5,566 nucleotides of DNA, from NCBI GenBank assembly GCA_937951395.1, contig CALFBV010000154.1, forward strand, positions 1-5,566, read 5' to 3'. Positions within the stretch are counted from its first letter, which is position 1. Every line of letters begins with the position of its first letter. This DNA comes from an uncultured Rubritalea sp. Its GTDB lineage: Bacteria; Verrucomicrobiota; Verrucomicrobiia; Verrucomicrobiales; Akkermansiaceae. Below, in pieces: positions 1 through 5,566 of the stretch. The notes beneath the pieces are model-generated. The model was not told the DNA's origin. It saw only the letters and a program-made list of their open reading frames with translations, and searched no databases. The translations under genes and the position numbers were made by a program.

Positions 1-431
1 ATCCATTCGATTTCTTTGGGTAGGTCAAATAGAACAGCCTTAGAGACTAATAGTGCGGGAGCCATGCCAAATGAAATGACATCCGCAATCGAGTCAAATT
101 CTCTACCGAAGGGAGACTCTTGTCCACCGAGTCTGGCTAGCCTGCCATCTAACAGATCAAAAATACATGAGCCAAAGATGTAGAAGATAGCGTTTTCATA
201 GAACTGGTGGATCGTTGCGGTGGTGACGCCCTTTACTCCTTGAGCCAGTTCTAACTCACCATGCATGCCCTTAAAGATAGAGAGGACGGCGAGGAATCCA
301 CAGAGTAGATTGCCCGCGGTCATGAGATTAGGCAGTAAGTAGATTTTAGGCTCCAGATGTGAATAGTCGATGTCTTCTACAGGGGCATCGGTGTTGTCAT
401 CAGAGTTTTTTTTAGATAGTTTGTCGCTCAT
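1..431 (-). CDS. pssA: Phosphatidylserine synthase (CDP-diacylglycerol--serine O-phosphatidyltransferase), N-terminal part, 3' end cut by window edge
   Basis: The gene runs off the left edge; 143 codons are visible. The protein would transfer the phosphatidyl group of CDP-diacylglycerol to L-serine at the inner membrane, the first committed step to phosphatidylserine and phosphatidylethanolamine. The complete CDP-alcohol phosphatidyltransferase signature D-G-x2-A-R-x8-G-x3-D-x3-D is present: D95-G96, A99-R100, G109, D113 and D117, with D92 just before it. These aspartates bind the metal ions and CDP in this family. The hydrophilic cytoplasmic N-terminus (residues 1-30) is followed by a first membrane segment at about 33-53 beginning LPNLMTAGNLLCGF, typical of PssA, and by hydrophobic stretches at about 79-93 and 118-135. 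The loop at 55-80 is somewhat long. I chose the ATG at 431-429. An in-frame ATG six codons upstream (449-447) overlaps the TATAAT box of the divergent gene, and neither has a Shine-Dalgarno sequence. A phosphatidylglycerophosphate synthase is a less likely alternative; the N-terminal pattern favours PssA. Confidence 0.87.
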   Translation of the reverse strand, partial: MSDKLSKKNSDDNTDAPVEDIDYSHLEPKIYLLPNLMTAGNLLCGFLAVLSIFKGMHGELELAQGVKGVTTATIHQFYENAIFYIFGSCIFDLLDGRLARLGGQESPFGREFDSIADVISFGMAPALLVSKAVLFDLPKEIEW

Positions 432-448
432 GCGGTGACAGATGAGCA

Positions 449-454
449 TATAAT
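449..454 (+). promoter_or_regulatory. Candidate -10 box (TATAAT) for the CxxC-rhodanese gene
   Basis: A perfect TATAAT hexamer lies 39 bases upstream of the ATG at 494, which would give a 5' leader of about 33 nt. It sits in the divergent gap between pssA and the rhodanese gene. No convincing -35 box is found 16-18 bases upstream (the sequence there is close to GCTCAT, inside the pssA start region), and there is no TG extended -10. The call therefore rests on the hexamer and its position. Confidence 0.4.
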
Positions 455-493
455 GAGAGAAAGAAACAGTGGAAAATTTACCATAGCCAATGT

Positions 494-1063
494 ATGAGTT
501 CGCCTATGGGGAAAATAAATGAGCTAAATGAGCAGACCACGATGGGGGAGATCACTACACAGTATCCTGGTGCTAGGCGTGCACTTTTCGCAGAGTATCA
601 CATCGGTGGCTGTAGTTCATGTGCTTATAAGGATGGTGAGAAGCTAAGGGATGTCTGCACTAGAAATGATATCGCGCCAAAAGAAGTGATAGATCATATT
701 TTAAATAGCCATTTGGAAGACAAAAAGATGTTGATAGAGCCTCTAGCTGCCAAGGAGCTTATAGATAAAGGTGAGGTAGAGGTAAGGTTTATAGATACGA
801 GGACTCGTGAAGAGTATGAGGCCGTGGCTATCCCCGGCTCTCACTTTATGACTCAGGAGTTTCAGCAAGAAGTCTTCGGGAGCTGGAATAGGTCTGAGGA
901 GTTAGCTATCATTCTCTATGATCACACTGGGAGATCCGCGATCGATACCTGTGCATGGTTCCGAGGGCATGAGATGAAAAACACCTTTGCTCTTGTGGGA
1001 GGGATCGATGCCTGGAGTCAGCAAGTTGATAAATCTATTTCGAGGTATAGAATAGAAATGTGA
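494..1063 (+). CDS. DUF1858-type CxxC redox domain fused to a rhodanese-like domain lacking the catalytic cysteine
   Basis: This 189-residue soluble protein has no signal peptide, so it should be cytoplasmic. Residues 15-75 resemble the short DUF1858 / hybrid-cluster-protein-associated redox disulfide domain: a T-x-G-E-I-x3-YP start, then a GGCSSC motif with C40 and C43, then a helical end with VIDHIL. Residues 82-185 form a rhodanese-like fold, with FIDTRTREEYEAVAIPGSH (residues 99-117) as the CH2 motif and ALVGGIDAW (166-174) as the typical last strand and helix. The active-site loop reads YDHTGRS (142-148). The position that normally holds the persulfide cysteine (as in YCxxGxRS) is D143, and the loop is about one residue short, so ordinary sulfurtransferase activity is unlikely. 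C153 follows a few residues later. A role in redox sensing, sulfur carriage by the CxxC domain or protein binding is inferred. Other possible starts are ATG at 506 and 542; 494 gives the longest product. None has a clear Shine-Dalgarno site. Confidence 0.8.
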   Translation: MSSPMGKINELNEQTTMGEITTQYPGARRALFAEYHIGGCSSCAYKDGEKLRDVCTRNDIAPKEVIDHILNSHLEDKKMLIEPLAAKELIDKGEVEVRFIDTRTREEYEAVAIPGSHFMTQEFQQEVFGSWNRSEELAIILYDHTGRSAIDTCAWFRGHEMKNTFALVGGIDAWSQQVDKSISRYRIEM

Positions 1064-1331
1064 GCCTCAGATTCCACTAAATTTGATGAGAATGAAGATA
1101 CCTAAGATAATCTCGTGATATTAAGCATGAATGAATCATTTTATTTTGAGATCTAGCGGATCTTCCTTAGTCTAGTAAATTAAAGGCATTATAGTTTATT
1201 TAGGCCTGTTTAGAGATGGTGAATGTGATTTTTCTCAAAATGCTTCTTTACTAGATGCGTTTGATTCGCAGAATGGGTAACTGTTAATACTAGTTAAAAC
1301 CAAATCAATAACACACACACGATTATAAATC
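1064..1331. promoter_or_regulatory. Non-coding region between the rhodanese gene and exbB, probable promoter and leader of the exb cluster
   Basis: No credible gene is seen in these 268 bases. A weak hairpin followed by a T-rich tract (AATG at 1130-1133, CATT at 1137-1140, then TTATTTT) might end rhodanese transcription, but its stem has only 4 bp. A second small hairpin (AGATC 1149-1153 with GATCT 1159-1163) has no T-run. Possible promoter elements are TATAGT at 1190-1195, with no good -35 box, and TTGATT at 1261-1266, which lies 17 bases before TTAATA at 1284-1289; both are only partial matches to the sigma-70 consensus. TAACT (1278-1282) and AGTTA (1292-1296) form a short inverted repeat around the second one. 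The stretch ends in a CA repeat. Confidence 0.45.
1311..1320 (+). repeat. (AC)5 dinucleotide run in the exbB leader
   Basis: Five AC units lie 11 bases before the exbB ATG, within an A-rich, G-poor leader. Such unstructured CA/A-rich leaders can aid ribosome loading where there is no Shine-Dalgarno sequence; that role is inferred. The run is short, so slippage-based phase variation would not be expected to be strong. Confidence 0.6.
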
Positions 1332-2120
1332 ATGAAATATCTAGCCACTAGCCAGCTTAAGACAGCCGGCGTAACCCTCGCCACTATCCTCATCACAGCC
1401 GCTCCTCTTCTCGCTCAGGAGGCGACTAAGACAAAAGACAAAAAGAGCGCGCTTGATGCCTACCTACTCGATGGTGGAGGACTTACGATTTTCATCGTAG
1501 CATTCGGTCTGATTTCTCTAGTTGGATTATCAGTGTATAACTTCATTAACCTTTCAAAAGCGAAGTATTGCCCAGATGATCTCAAGGGAGCGCTTCTAGA
1601 TCACATGGTAAACTGTCGTGTTAGATCAGCCATCGAGCTCTCTGCATCACACCCATCATATCTCGGAAGAATGATGGCATATGCGCTACCAAATATTGAC
1701 GCTACTCGTCCAGAAGATCTCGGAAGAGATTACGTTGAAGACTCAATGGCAGACTTTTCCATCAACGAAGGTAGAAAGAACATGGTCTGGATAAACATGA
1801 TCTCACTCGTAGCGCAGGTCGCTCCGATGTTGGGACTATTTGGAACTGTTTTCGGTATGATCGGAGCCTTCTCCAAGCTTGGACAAGGAGACACAGATCC
1901 ATCAGCGCTTGCGGGAGAAATCTCCATTGCACTTCTCACTACTATGTGGGGACTAATCGTAGCGATTCTCTCAGTATTCGCATACTTCTACTTCAAGGGT
2001 CGTTACTCTAATCTAGTGGCTGAGTGCAACCAGACAGCAGAAGAGCTCATCAATGCTTCAGTGCAAACTGTAAATGGTGATGCACAATTAGCTAAGATTC
2101 CAGAAGGTCTAGCCGTTTAA
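1332..2120 (+). CDS. exbB: ExbB-type proton channel protein (MotA/TolQ/ExbB family) with N-terminal signal sequence
   Basis: This 262-residue inner-membrane protein would form the channel ring of an ExbB-ExbD energy-transducing stator powered by the proton gradient. Residues 1-28 look like a signal peptide (basic K2, K10; hydrophobic core; LLA then QEA), followed by a charged linker. Membrane segments lie at about 49-73, 152-179 and 196-222, with a cytoplasmic domain at about 74-150, which matches the N-out, C-in ExbB topology. The core signature APMLGLFGTVFGMI (164-177) holds T172, the counterpart of E. coli T148. The third helix reads GEISIALLTTMWGL (195-208), with T204 at the T181 position. 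Oddly, the place of the conserved channel glutamate (E. coli E176 in GIAEAL) is I199, and a glutamate, E196, sits three residues earlier. The usual AIP motif is AIL (211-213). It heads a co-directional cluster with two exbD genes and a TPR gene. The AT-rich leader has no Shine-Dalgarno site. Confidence 0.92.
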   Translation: MKYLATSQLKTAGVTLATILITAAPLLAQEATKTKDKKSALDAYLLDGGGLTIFIVAFGLISLVGLSVYNFINLSKAKYCPDDLKGALLDHMVNCRVRSAIELSASHPSYLGRMMAYALPNIDATRPEDLGRDYVEDSMADFSINEGRKNMVWINMISLVAQVAPMLGLFGTVFGMIGAFSKLGQGDTDPSALAGEISIALLTTMWGLIVAILSVFAYFYFKGRYSNLVAECNQTAEELINASVQTVNGDAQLAKIPEGLAV

Positions 2121-2133
2121 AGGATAACGAAAG

Positions 2134-2167
2134 AGATCAGAGGTCTGAAAGAGCATTCCTCTGATCT
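2134..2167 (+). other. Perfect 10-bp hairpin between exbB and exbD1
   Basis: AGATCAGAGG (2134-2143) and CCTCTGATCT (2158-2167) are exact reverse complements around a 14-base loop. The stem starts 13 bases after the exbB stop and ends 31 bases before the exbD1 start. No T-run follows, so it is not a typical intrinsic terminator. A role as an RNA stability or processing element, or as a partial attenuator within the operon, is inferred. Confidence 0.7.
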
Positions 2168-2198
2168 ACTCTCATAACCCTAAATCACTCTAATCATT

Positions 2199-2669
2199 AT
2201 GGCATCAAATAAGTTAAGAGCCTTAAACGCTAAGGAAGAAAAAGAAGCAGAAATGGACATGTCTCCAATGATTGACATGGTATTCCTGCTGCTGATTTTC
2301 TTCATCGTTGTATCTACACCCCTTGTGGTGACAGTGGACCCAGAGGTGGAGCCAGCAATTGCATTTAATTCTGTAAAACCTGATGACAGCAACGGAAGAA
2401 TCGTTCTTAGCATCAGGGGAGAAAAAGATTACCGAAAGTCATCATTTAAAGAAGAAGATGGCGGTAAGATGGAAACAGAAGACGAGATCGCTGAATATGT
2501 AGAAGCTGAGTACGAGCGAATTAAGAAAATGAACTCAGATTATACGCCTAAACTCCACCTCCGTGGAGATAAGGAAGCTCTCTTTGAGTATTCTCAAACT
2601 GCCATCGCAGGGGCTGCGAGAGCGGGTGTAAACCAGATCATTTTCTCTGTGTATCCGTTTTCTAAATAG
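2199..2669 (+). CDS. exbD: ExbD/TolR-type energy transduction subunit, first copy
   Basis: This 156-residue protein has the single-pass ExbD layout: a short charged cytoplasmic N-terminus (1-19), one membrane helix at about 25-45, and a periplasmic domain. The start of the helix, MDMSPMIDMVFLLLIFFIV, is the ExbD signature; D26 is the counterpart of the proton-carrying D25 of E. coli ExbD. The periplasmic part ends with LHLRGDKEALFEYSQTAI (119-136) and AGVNQIIFSVYP, matching the conserved ExbD/TolR beta-alpha-beta end. Between them, about residues 72-113, lies an unusually charged stretch rich in E, K and D, which may be an expanded loop or a partner-binding segment. The gene follows exbB after a 78-base gap holding a perfect hairpin and precedes a second exbD after 57 bases. 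It has no Shine-Dalgarno site; the leader is pyrimidine- and A-rich. It should insert its helix in the ExbB ring together with another ExbD chain. Confidence 0.92.
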   Translation: MASNKLRALNAKEEKEAEMDMSPMIDMVFLLLIFFIVVSTPLVVTVDPEVEPAIAFNSVKPDDSNGRIVLSIRGEKDYRKSSFKEEDGGKMETEDEIAEYVEAEYERIKKMNSDYTPKLHLRGDKEALFEYSQTAIAGAARAGVNQIIFSVYPFSK

Positions 2670-2726
2670 AGCTGATCATTAACCGATCTATTTTTAAACC
2701 ATTCAAAACAATATAAATTATAAACC

Positions 2727-3197
2727 ATGGCTAGACGCAAAAGAGGGCAACTCGTAGAAGACGATGAACCAGCATTGGATATATCATCATTGATTGATGT
2801 GTGTTTCCTGCTCCTTATCTACTTTTTAGTGACATCCACTATCCAACCTCGTGAGCAGGATCTTCCTATGACCTTGCCATCGAGCGCGGAGTCTGACGCC
2901 CCACTAGAGATCGAGCCTATGCTTATCCAGGTGAAGAAGACGGGATCTGGTTTCTCAATCGTGGTGAATAAGACAGAGGAACTGGACGTCGCTGTTCAGG
3001 GCAAGGAGCGCACACTTCCTCGCTTATTCGAAAACCTCACAGCCTACAGTAATGTTGCGAAAGCAAGTGATAGTAAGCCACTTGTTCAGCTATTTATTGA
3101 CCCACTAGTGGAGCAGCAAACAGCTATGGATGTTCTGAACTGTCTCAAAGGTGCCAACATCAACAGCGTGACCTTCTCACAGGTAGCGCCAAAATAA
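2727..3197 (+). CDS. exbD: ExbD/TolR-type energy transduction subunit, second copy
   Basis: A second ExbD, also 156 residues but clearly diverged from the first. A basic N-terminus (MARRKRG) and acidic patch lead into LDISSLIDVCFLLLIYFLV, with D24 as the membrane aspartate needed for proton flow in this family. The helix spans about 22-42. The periplasmic domain includes EIEPMLIQVKKTGSGFSIVV (about 61-80) and ends with LVQLFIDPLVEQQTAMDVLN and a strand INSVTF, the usual ExbD fold. Unlike the first copy it lacks the long charged insertion and has a P-, S- and D-containing linker after the helix (QDLPMTLPSSAESDAP). Since ExbD works as a dimer in the ExbB ring, the two copies may form a heterodimer; this is inferred. 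The last ten leader bases before its ATG match those of exbB at nine positions. Confidence 0.92.
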   Translation: MARRKRGQLVEDDEPALDISSLIDVCFLLLIYFLVTSTIQPREQDLPMTLPSSAESDAPLEIEPMLIQVKKTGSGFSIVVNKTEELDVAVQGKERTLPRLFENLTAYSNVAKASDSKPLVQLFIDPLVEQQTAMDVLNCLKGANINSVTFSQVAPK

Positions 3198-3274
3198 GCA
3201 TCAAGACAAGGAGCCTAAATATCCTAAAATTAAACCTAATGTTTTCGCAGAGATACACGTTCTATTTACTGTAG

Positions 3275-3320
3275 GAGACGAAGTCTTAGAAGGGCGCTTT
3301 CCACGGAGAGTCGTCCTTCT
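3275..3320 (+). other. Two adjacent RNA hairpins in the leader of the TPR gene
   Basis: GAGAC (3275-3279) pairs with GTCTT (3283-3287, one G-U) around a GAA triloop. Directly next to it, AGAAGG (3288-3293) pairs with CCTTCT (3315-3320), enclosing an inner stem CTTTC/GAGAG (3297-3301 with 3306-3310, one G-U) and tetraloop CACG. GACGA (3277-3281) could instead pair with TCGTC (3311-3315), giving a competing fold. No T-run follows, so a classical terminator is unlikely. A structured leader or RNA-processing site is possible. Confidence 0.4.
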
Positions 3321-3372
3321 GTACTTTAAAACAACAACATATTTTAACCAAGAAATTCTAATTCTAAAAGCT

Positions 3373-5566
3373 ATGAAAAACAGAAAATCAATCACACTCG
3401 CGATCACACTCGCTGGCTCAGCTCTGATAGGAATACCGCAGAATGCCAGTGCGGACATCGGTGAAGACATGAGCGCAGCCGATGTAGCCATGAAAGGAAA
3501 AAACTGGGCAGAAGCCAAAGCGTTGCTAGACCGCGTGATCAGGAACTACGGAGAACGAGGAAAAGAGCTCTATGGAGGTAAATTTGGTGTTATTTACTAT
3601 TTAAAAGGCTACAGTGAACTGCAGTATGCTAAGCAGCTTACATCCGAAGGCGGAGATAAGGCGCTAGACATGGCAGCTACACTAAACGAAGCCGCCATTG
3701 AATCTTTTACTCAGTGCAGGAAGTTTGAGAATGATGCCAAAGGCGTGAATGATCAATATTACAAAGCTCTGCTCTATTTGGGGCAAGCTCAGCAAGCGTT
3801 GAACGAATGTGCGTCTGCCATCGGTAACTACAAGAAATTTCTGGCGGATAGAGATCCTGAGAAAAAAGGTGTGGATACTTACCACATCGGAATGTTTAAC
3901 ATCAATATGGCGATTTGTCATTTTAAGTTAGATAAGCCAGCTCTGGCAGAGGGACTCGTCTTCTATGAGACAGCATTGAAAAATAAAGATAGGCTACGCG
4001 TACCAAATGCAGCAATCGTATCAGCGTTGAAAGACTTTGCGTCTGCCGCAATCAAAGAGAAAAAAGAAAAGATTCTCGTAGACTTCGTGAATAATAACCG
4101 TGGAGTGCTCATTATGGACCCACACCAGATGTACCAGTTCATCCCGTTCTTCAGAAAGTATGCGGCTGAGGCATTCTCAAAGGACATGCTCAACGCAGCC
4201 TTCACTCTCTATGCTCTGATGCCCGGGACTACAGAGACTCTGGAAGACATCAAGAATGTTGAAAATGACTTCGTAGGTTACGAGAAAGCAGGCGTGGCTG
4301 ATGCGTTTCTTAACAAGAACGCCAGACAGTCTGTGAGTCGAATTCGTAATGACTTGAAGAACATCGAAAAATCAATCAAAGCAGGGGAGCCGCATGAGCT
4401 ACTCGCTCTTCGTTCACTTGCCTTTTCTCACGAGAGCGAAGGCTATGTAAGAGGTGCCTATAATGCATACAAGACAATGGAGAAGCACTACAAGAAAACC
4501 AAGGGGCGTGAGGACAACCTATACAACTTGGTGAGAACCTCTTCTCTCATTGGTGAGGTAATGGAGACTGAGAAATTTGGTCGTCTCTTCATTAAGAATT
4601 ACCCGGACAGTCAATATGTGGATTCTGTGAAGAACATGATGCTCATCTCACTCTTCTATTCAGGTGAGTACGAAGTGGCGCTAAAAGTTTCTAGCGAGCT
4701 TATCGACGATCTCGCAGAGAATACCGAGCCGCACGATCTTTGTCTGCACGTGCTAGGTGGATCTATGTTCTATCTAGGTCAGTTTTATGATGGGGATGCG
4801 CACCTCAAGAAACATGTCAAAATGTATCCTGAGAGTGACTATAAAATTGCGGCACGTTACTTCGCGGCATCTAACTACTCACGTCTTGAGGATTGGGAGA
4901 ACGCCGCTATCTATCTAGATAAGTTCCTTGCAGAGTATCCGGAGCCTGCGGAGAACTTCTACATTTCATTCGCGCTCTTCGATAGAGCAAACACGCACTT
5001 CGCGGAACAGGAGTATGATGAAGCAGTAGCTAAGCTCGATAAGATCGAAACAGAATTTCCATATTCAGCAGTAGAAGACATCTCATTCAATCTCCGAGGT
5101 GATATTCACAGATCGAAGGGTGAGAAAGAGCTAGCTAATAAATACTACATCAAAGCACTAGAACTCGCTAAACGCACTGGTGCAGATGTTGTTGCAGAAG
5201 AATCACTCTATAAGCTAGTAGCGCTTCACGGAAACGCGAAGATAAATAAAGAGCCAAATCCAAACATCAAAGACGCTATTCCTTACTATGATGAATTCTG
5301 GACAAACCGCCAATCCTCTGCTTACAAGACACAGGTAGCAGTAGCTGGTGTGCCAGCAATGAATGCAGTTGGCCGCGGTGAAGAAGGTCTCGCTAACGTT
5401 CAAAGCGTTATTTCTGAAATGGCTAAAAAAGAACGTGCTCCAGGAATGGAAGAAGCGATCAATACCTACGGAAAATACTACATCGAGTCAGGTAAGACGC
5501 CTGAGCAACTCAGAGCGCACTTTGAAGATTTCCCTGGAGTGGATGCTGGAGACAAGAGAGCGCAAG
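3373..5566 (+). CDS. Large secreted TPR-repeat protein linked to the ExbB/ExbD cluster, 3' end cut by window edge
   Basis: The frame is open from the ATG at 3373 to the right edge, giving at least 731 residues. Residues 1-27 form a clear signal peptide: MKNRK, a hydrophobic core and NASA before D28, which fits signal peptidase I cleavage. The mature part is an almost wholly helical solenoid with TPR features. WAEAKALLDRVIRNY (45-59) is an early repeat; another lies at about 120-160, and a dense set covers about 400-605. There, repeats end in periplasmic-TPR-like phrases: YPDSQY (410-415), YPESDY (485-490), EYPE (521-524) and FPYS (562-565). No catalytic motif, lipobox or further membrane helix is seen. 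It lies 175 bases after exbD2 on the same strand, so it may share the transcript or use its own start. A role as the periplasmic scaffold or partner of the ExbB/ExbD motor, as CpoB is for Tol-Pal, is inferred. It has no Shine-Dalgarno site; the leader is A/T-rich. Confidence 0.88.
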   Translation, partial: MKNRKSITLAITLAGSALIGIPQNASADIGEDMSAADVAMKGKNWAEAKALLDRVIRNYGERGKELYGGKFGVIYYLKGYSELQYAKQLTSEGGDKALDMAATLNEAAIESFTQCRKFENDAKGVNDQYYKALLYLGQAQQALNECASAIGNYKKFLADRDPEKKGVDTYHIGMFNINMAICHFKLDKPALAEGLVFYETALKNKDRLRVPNAAIVSALKDFASAAIKEKKEKILVDFVNNNRGVLIMDPHQMYQFIPFFRKYAAEAFSKDMLNAAFTLYALMPGTTETLEDIKNVENDFVGYEKAGVADAFLNKNARQSVSRIRNDLKNIEKSIKAGEPHELLALRSLAFSHESEGYVRGAYNAYKTMEKHYKKTKGREDNLYNLVRTSSLIGEVMETEKFGRLFIKNYPDSQYVDSVKNMMLISLFYSGEYEVALKVSSELIDDLAENTEPHDLCLHVLGGSMFYLGQFYDGDAHLKKHVKMYPESDYKIAARYFAASNYSRLEDWENAAIYLDKFLAEYPEPAENFYISFALFDRANTHFAEQEYDEAVAKLDKIETEFPYSAVEDISFNLRGDIHRSKGEKELANKYYIKALELAKRTGADVVAEESLYKLVALHGNAKINKEPNPNIKDAIPYYDEFWTNRQSSAYKTQVAVAGVPAMNAVGRGEEGLANVQSVISEMAKKERAPGMEEAINTYGKYYIESGKTPEQLRAHFEDFPGVDAGDKRAQ

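Noticed and set aside
1130..1147. Possible intrinsic terminator after the rhodanese gene
   Set aside because: The stem has only four mostly A/T pairs, and the following T-tract is interrupted, so it is noted only within the intergenic description.
1216..1254. Tiny plus-strand frame of 12 codons with a hydrophobic product upstream of exbB
   Set aside because: It is too short to support as a gene, with no ribosome site and no run of amino-acid codons that would suggest a leader peptide for attenuation.
1730..1939. Minus-strand open frame of 69 codons inside exbB
   Set aside because: It lies wholly within the well-supported exbB gene, its product resembles no known family, and it has no start context of its own.
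2180..2413. Minus-strand open frame of 77 codons opposite exbD1
   Set aside because: It is a shadow of the exbD1 frame covering the conserved membrane helix, and its product has low-complexity serine/threonine content.
2672..2686. GATC...GATC inverted repeat between the two exbD genes
   Set aside because: The stem is only 4 bp and GATC is self-complementary, so any two copies would look like this.
3201..3518. Minus-strand open frame of 105 codons covering the leader and start of the TPR gene
   Set aside because: It overlaps the clear signal peptide coding region of the TPR gene. Its product has no recognisable domain, and the part over the gap shows hairpins rather than coding character.
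3682..5403. Minus-strand open frames at 3682-3921, 3963-4205 and 5215-5403
   Set aside because: All lie inside the continuous TPR reading frame, and none gives a recognisable protein.

Overview
The window carries six protein-coding genes, two of them cut by its edges. The mid-40s to 50% GC feel, the one-exbB/two-exbD/large-TPR gene order, the signal peptide on ExbB, the AT-rich start regions without Shine-Dalgarno sequences and the frequent CTAG tetranucleotide suggest a member of the Verrucomicrobia or a related PVC-group bacterium. This placement is inferred from style and family knowledge; there is no rRNA marker in the window.

Left part (1-1063): a divergent pair. On the minus strand is the N-terminal half of a CDP-alcohol phosphatidyltransferase, almost certainly phosphatidylserine synthase (pssA), with its full catalytic motif visible. 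On the plus strand is a small protein that joins a DUF1858-type CxxC redox domain to a rhodanese-like domain whose catalytic cysteine is replaced by aspartate. The 62-base gap and the first bases of pssA hold a perfect TATAAT box facing the rhodanese gene.

Middle (1064-1331): a 268-base non-coding stretch that ends in a CA-repeat leader in front of exbB. It is the likely promoter region of the downstream cluster.

Right part (1332-5566): a co-directional set, exbB - exbD1 - exbD2 - large TPR protein. ExbB and ExbD form the inner-membrane stator that turns proton flow into mechanical work on a periplasmic partner. Here one ExbB-type channel is paired with two diverged ExbD subunits, each keeping its membrane aspartate. 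It is followed by a signal-peptide-bearing TPR solenoid protein of at least 731 residues that probably lies in the periplasm. No TonB or receptor is visible in the window. The module resembles in outline the one-TolQ/two-TolR AglRQS motor of Myxococcus and the link between Tol-Pal and the periplasmic TPR protein CpoB, but its cargo is unknown.

The best candidates for something undescribed are this motor-plus-TPR module, the displaced membrane glutamate in ExbB, the perfect 10-bp hairpin between exbB and exbD1, and the structured leader before the TPR gene.
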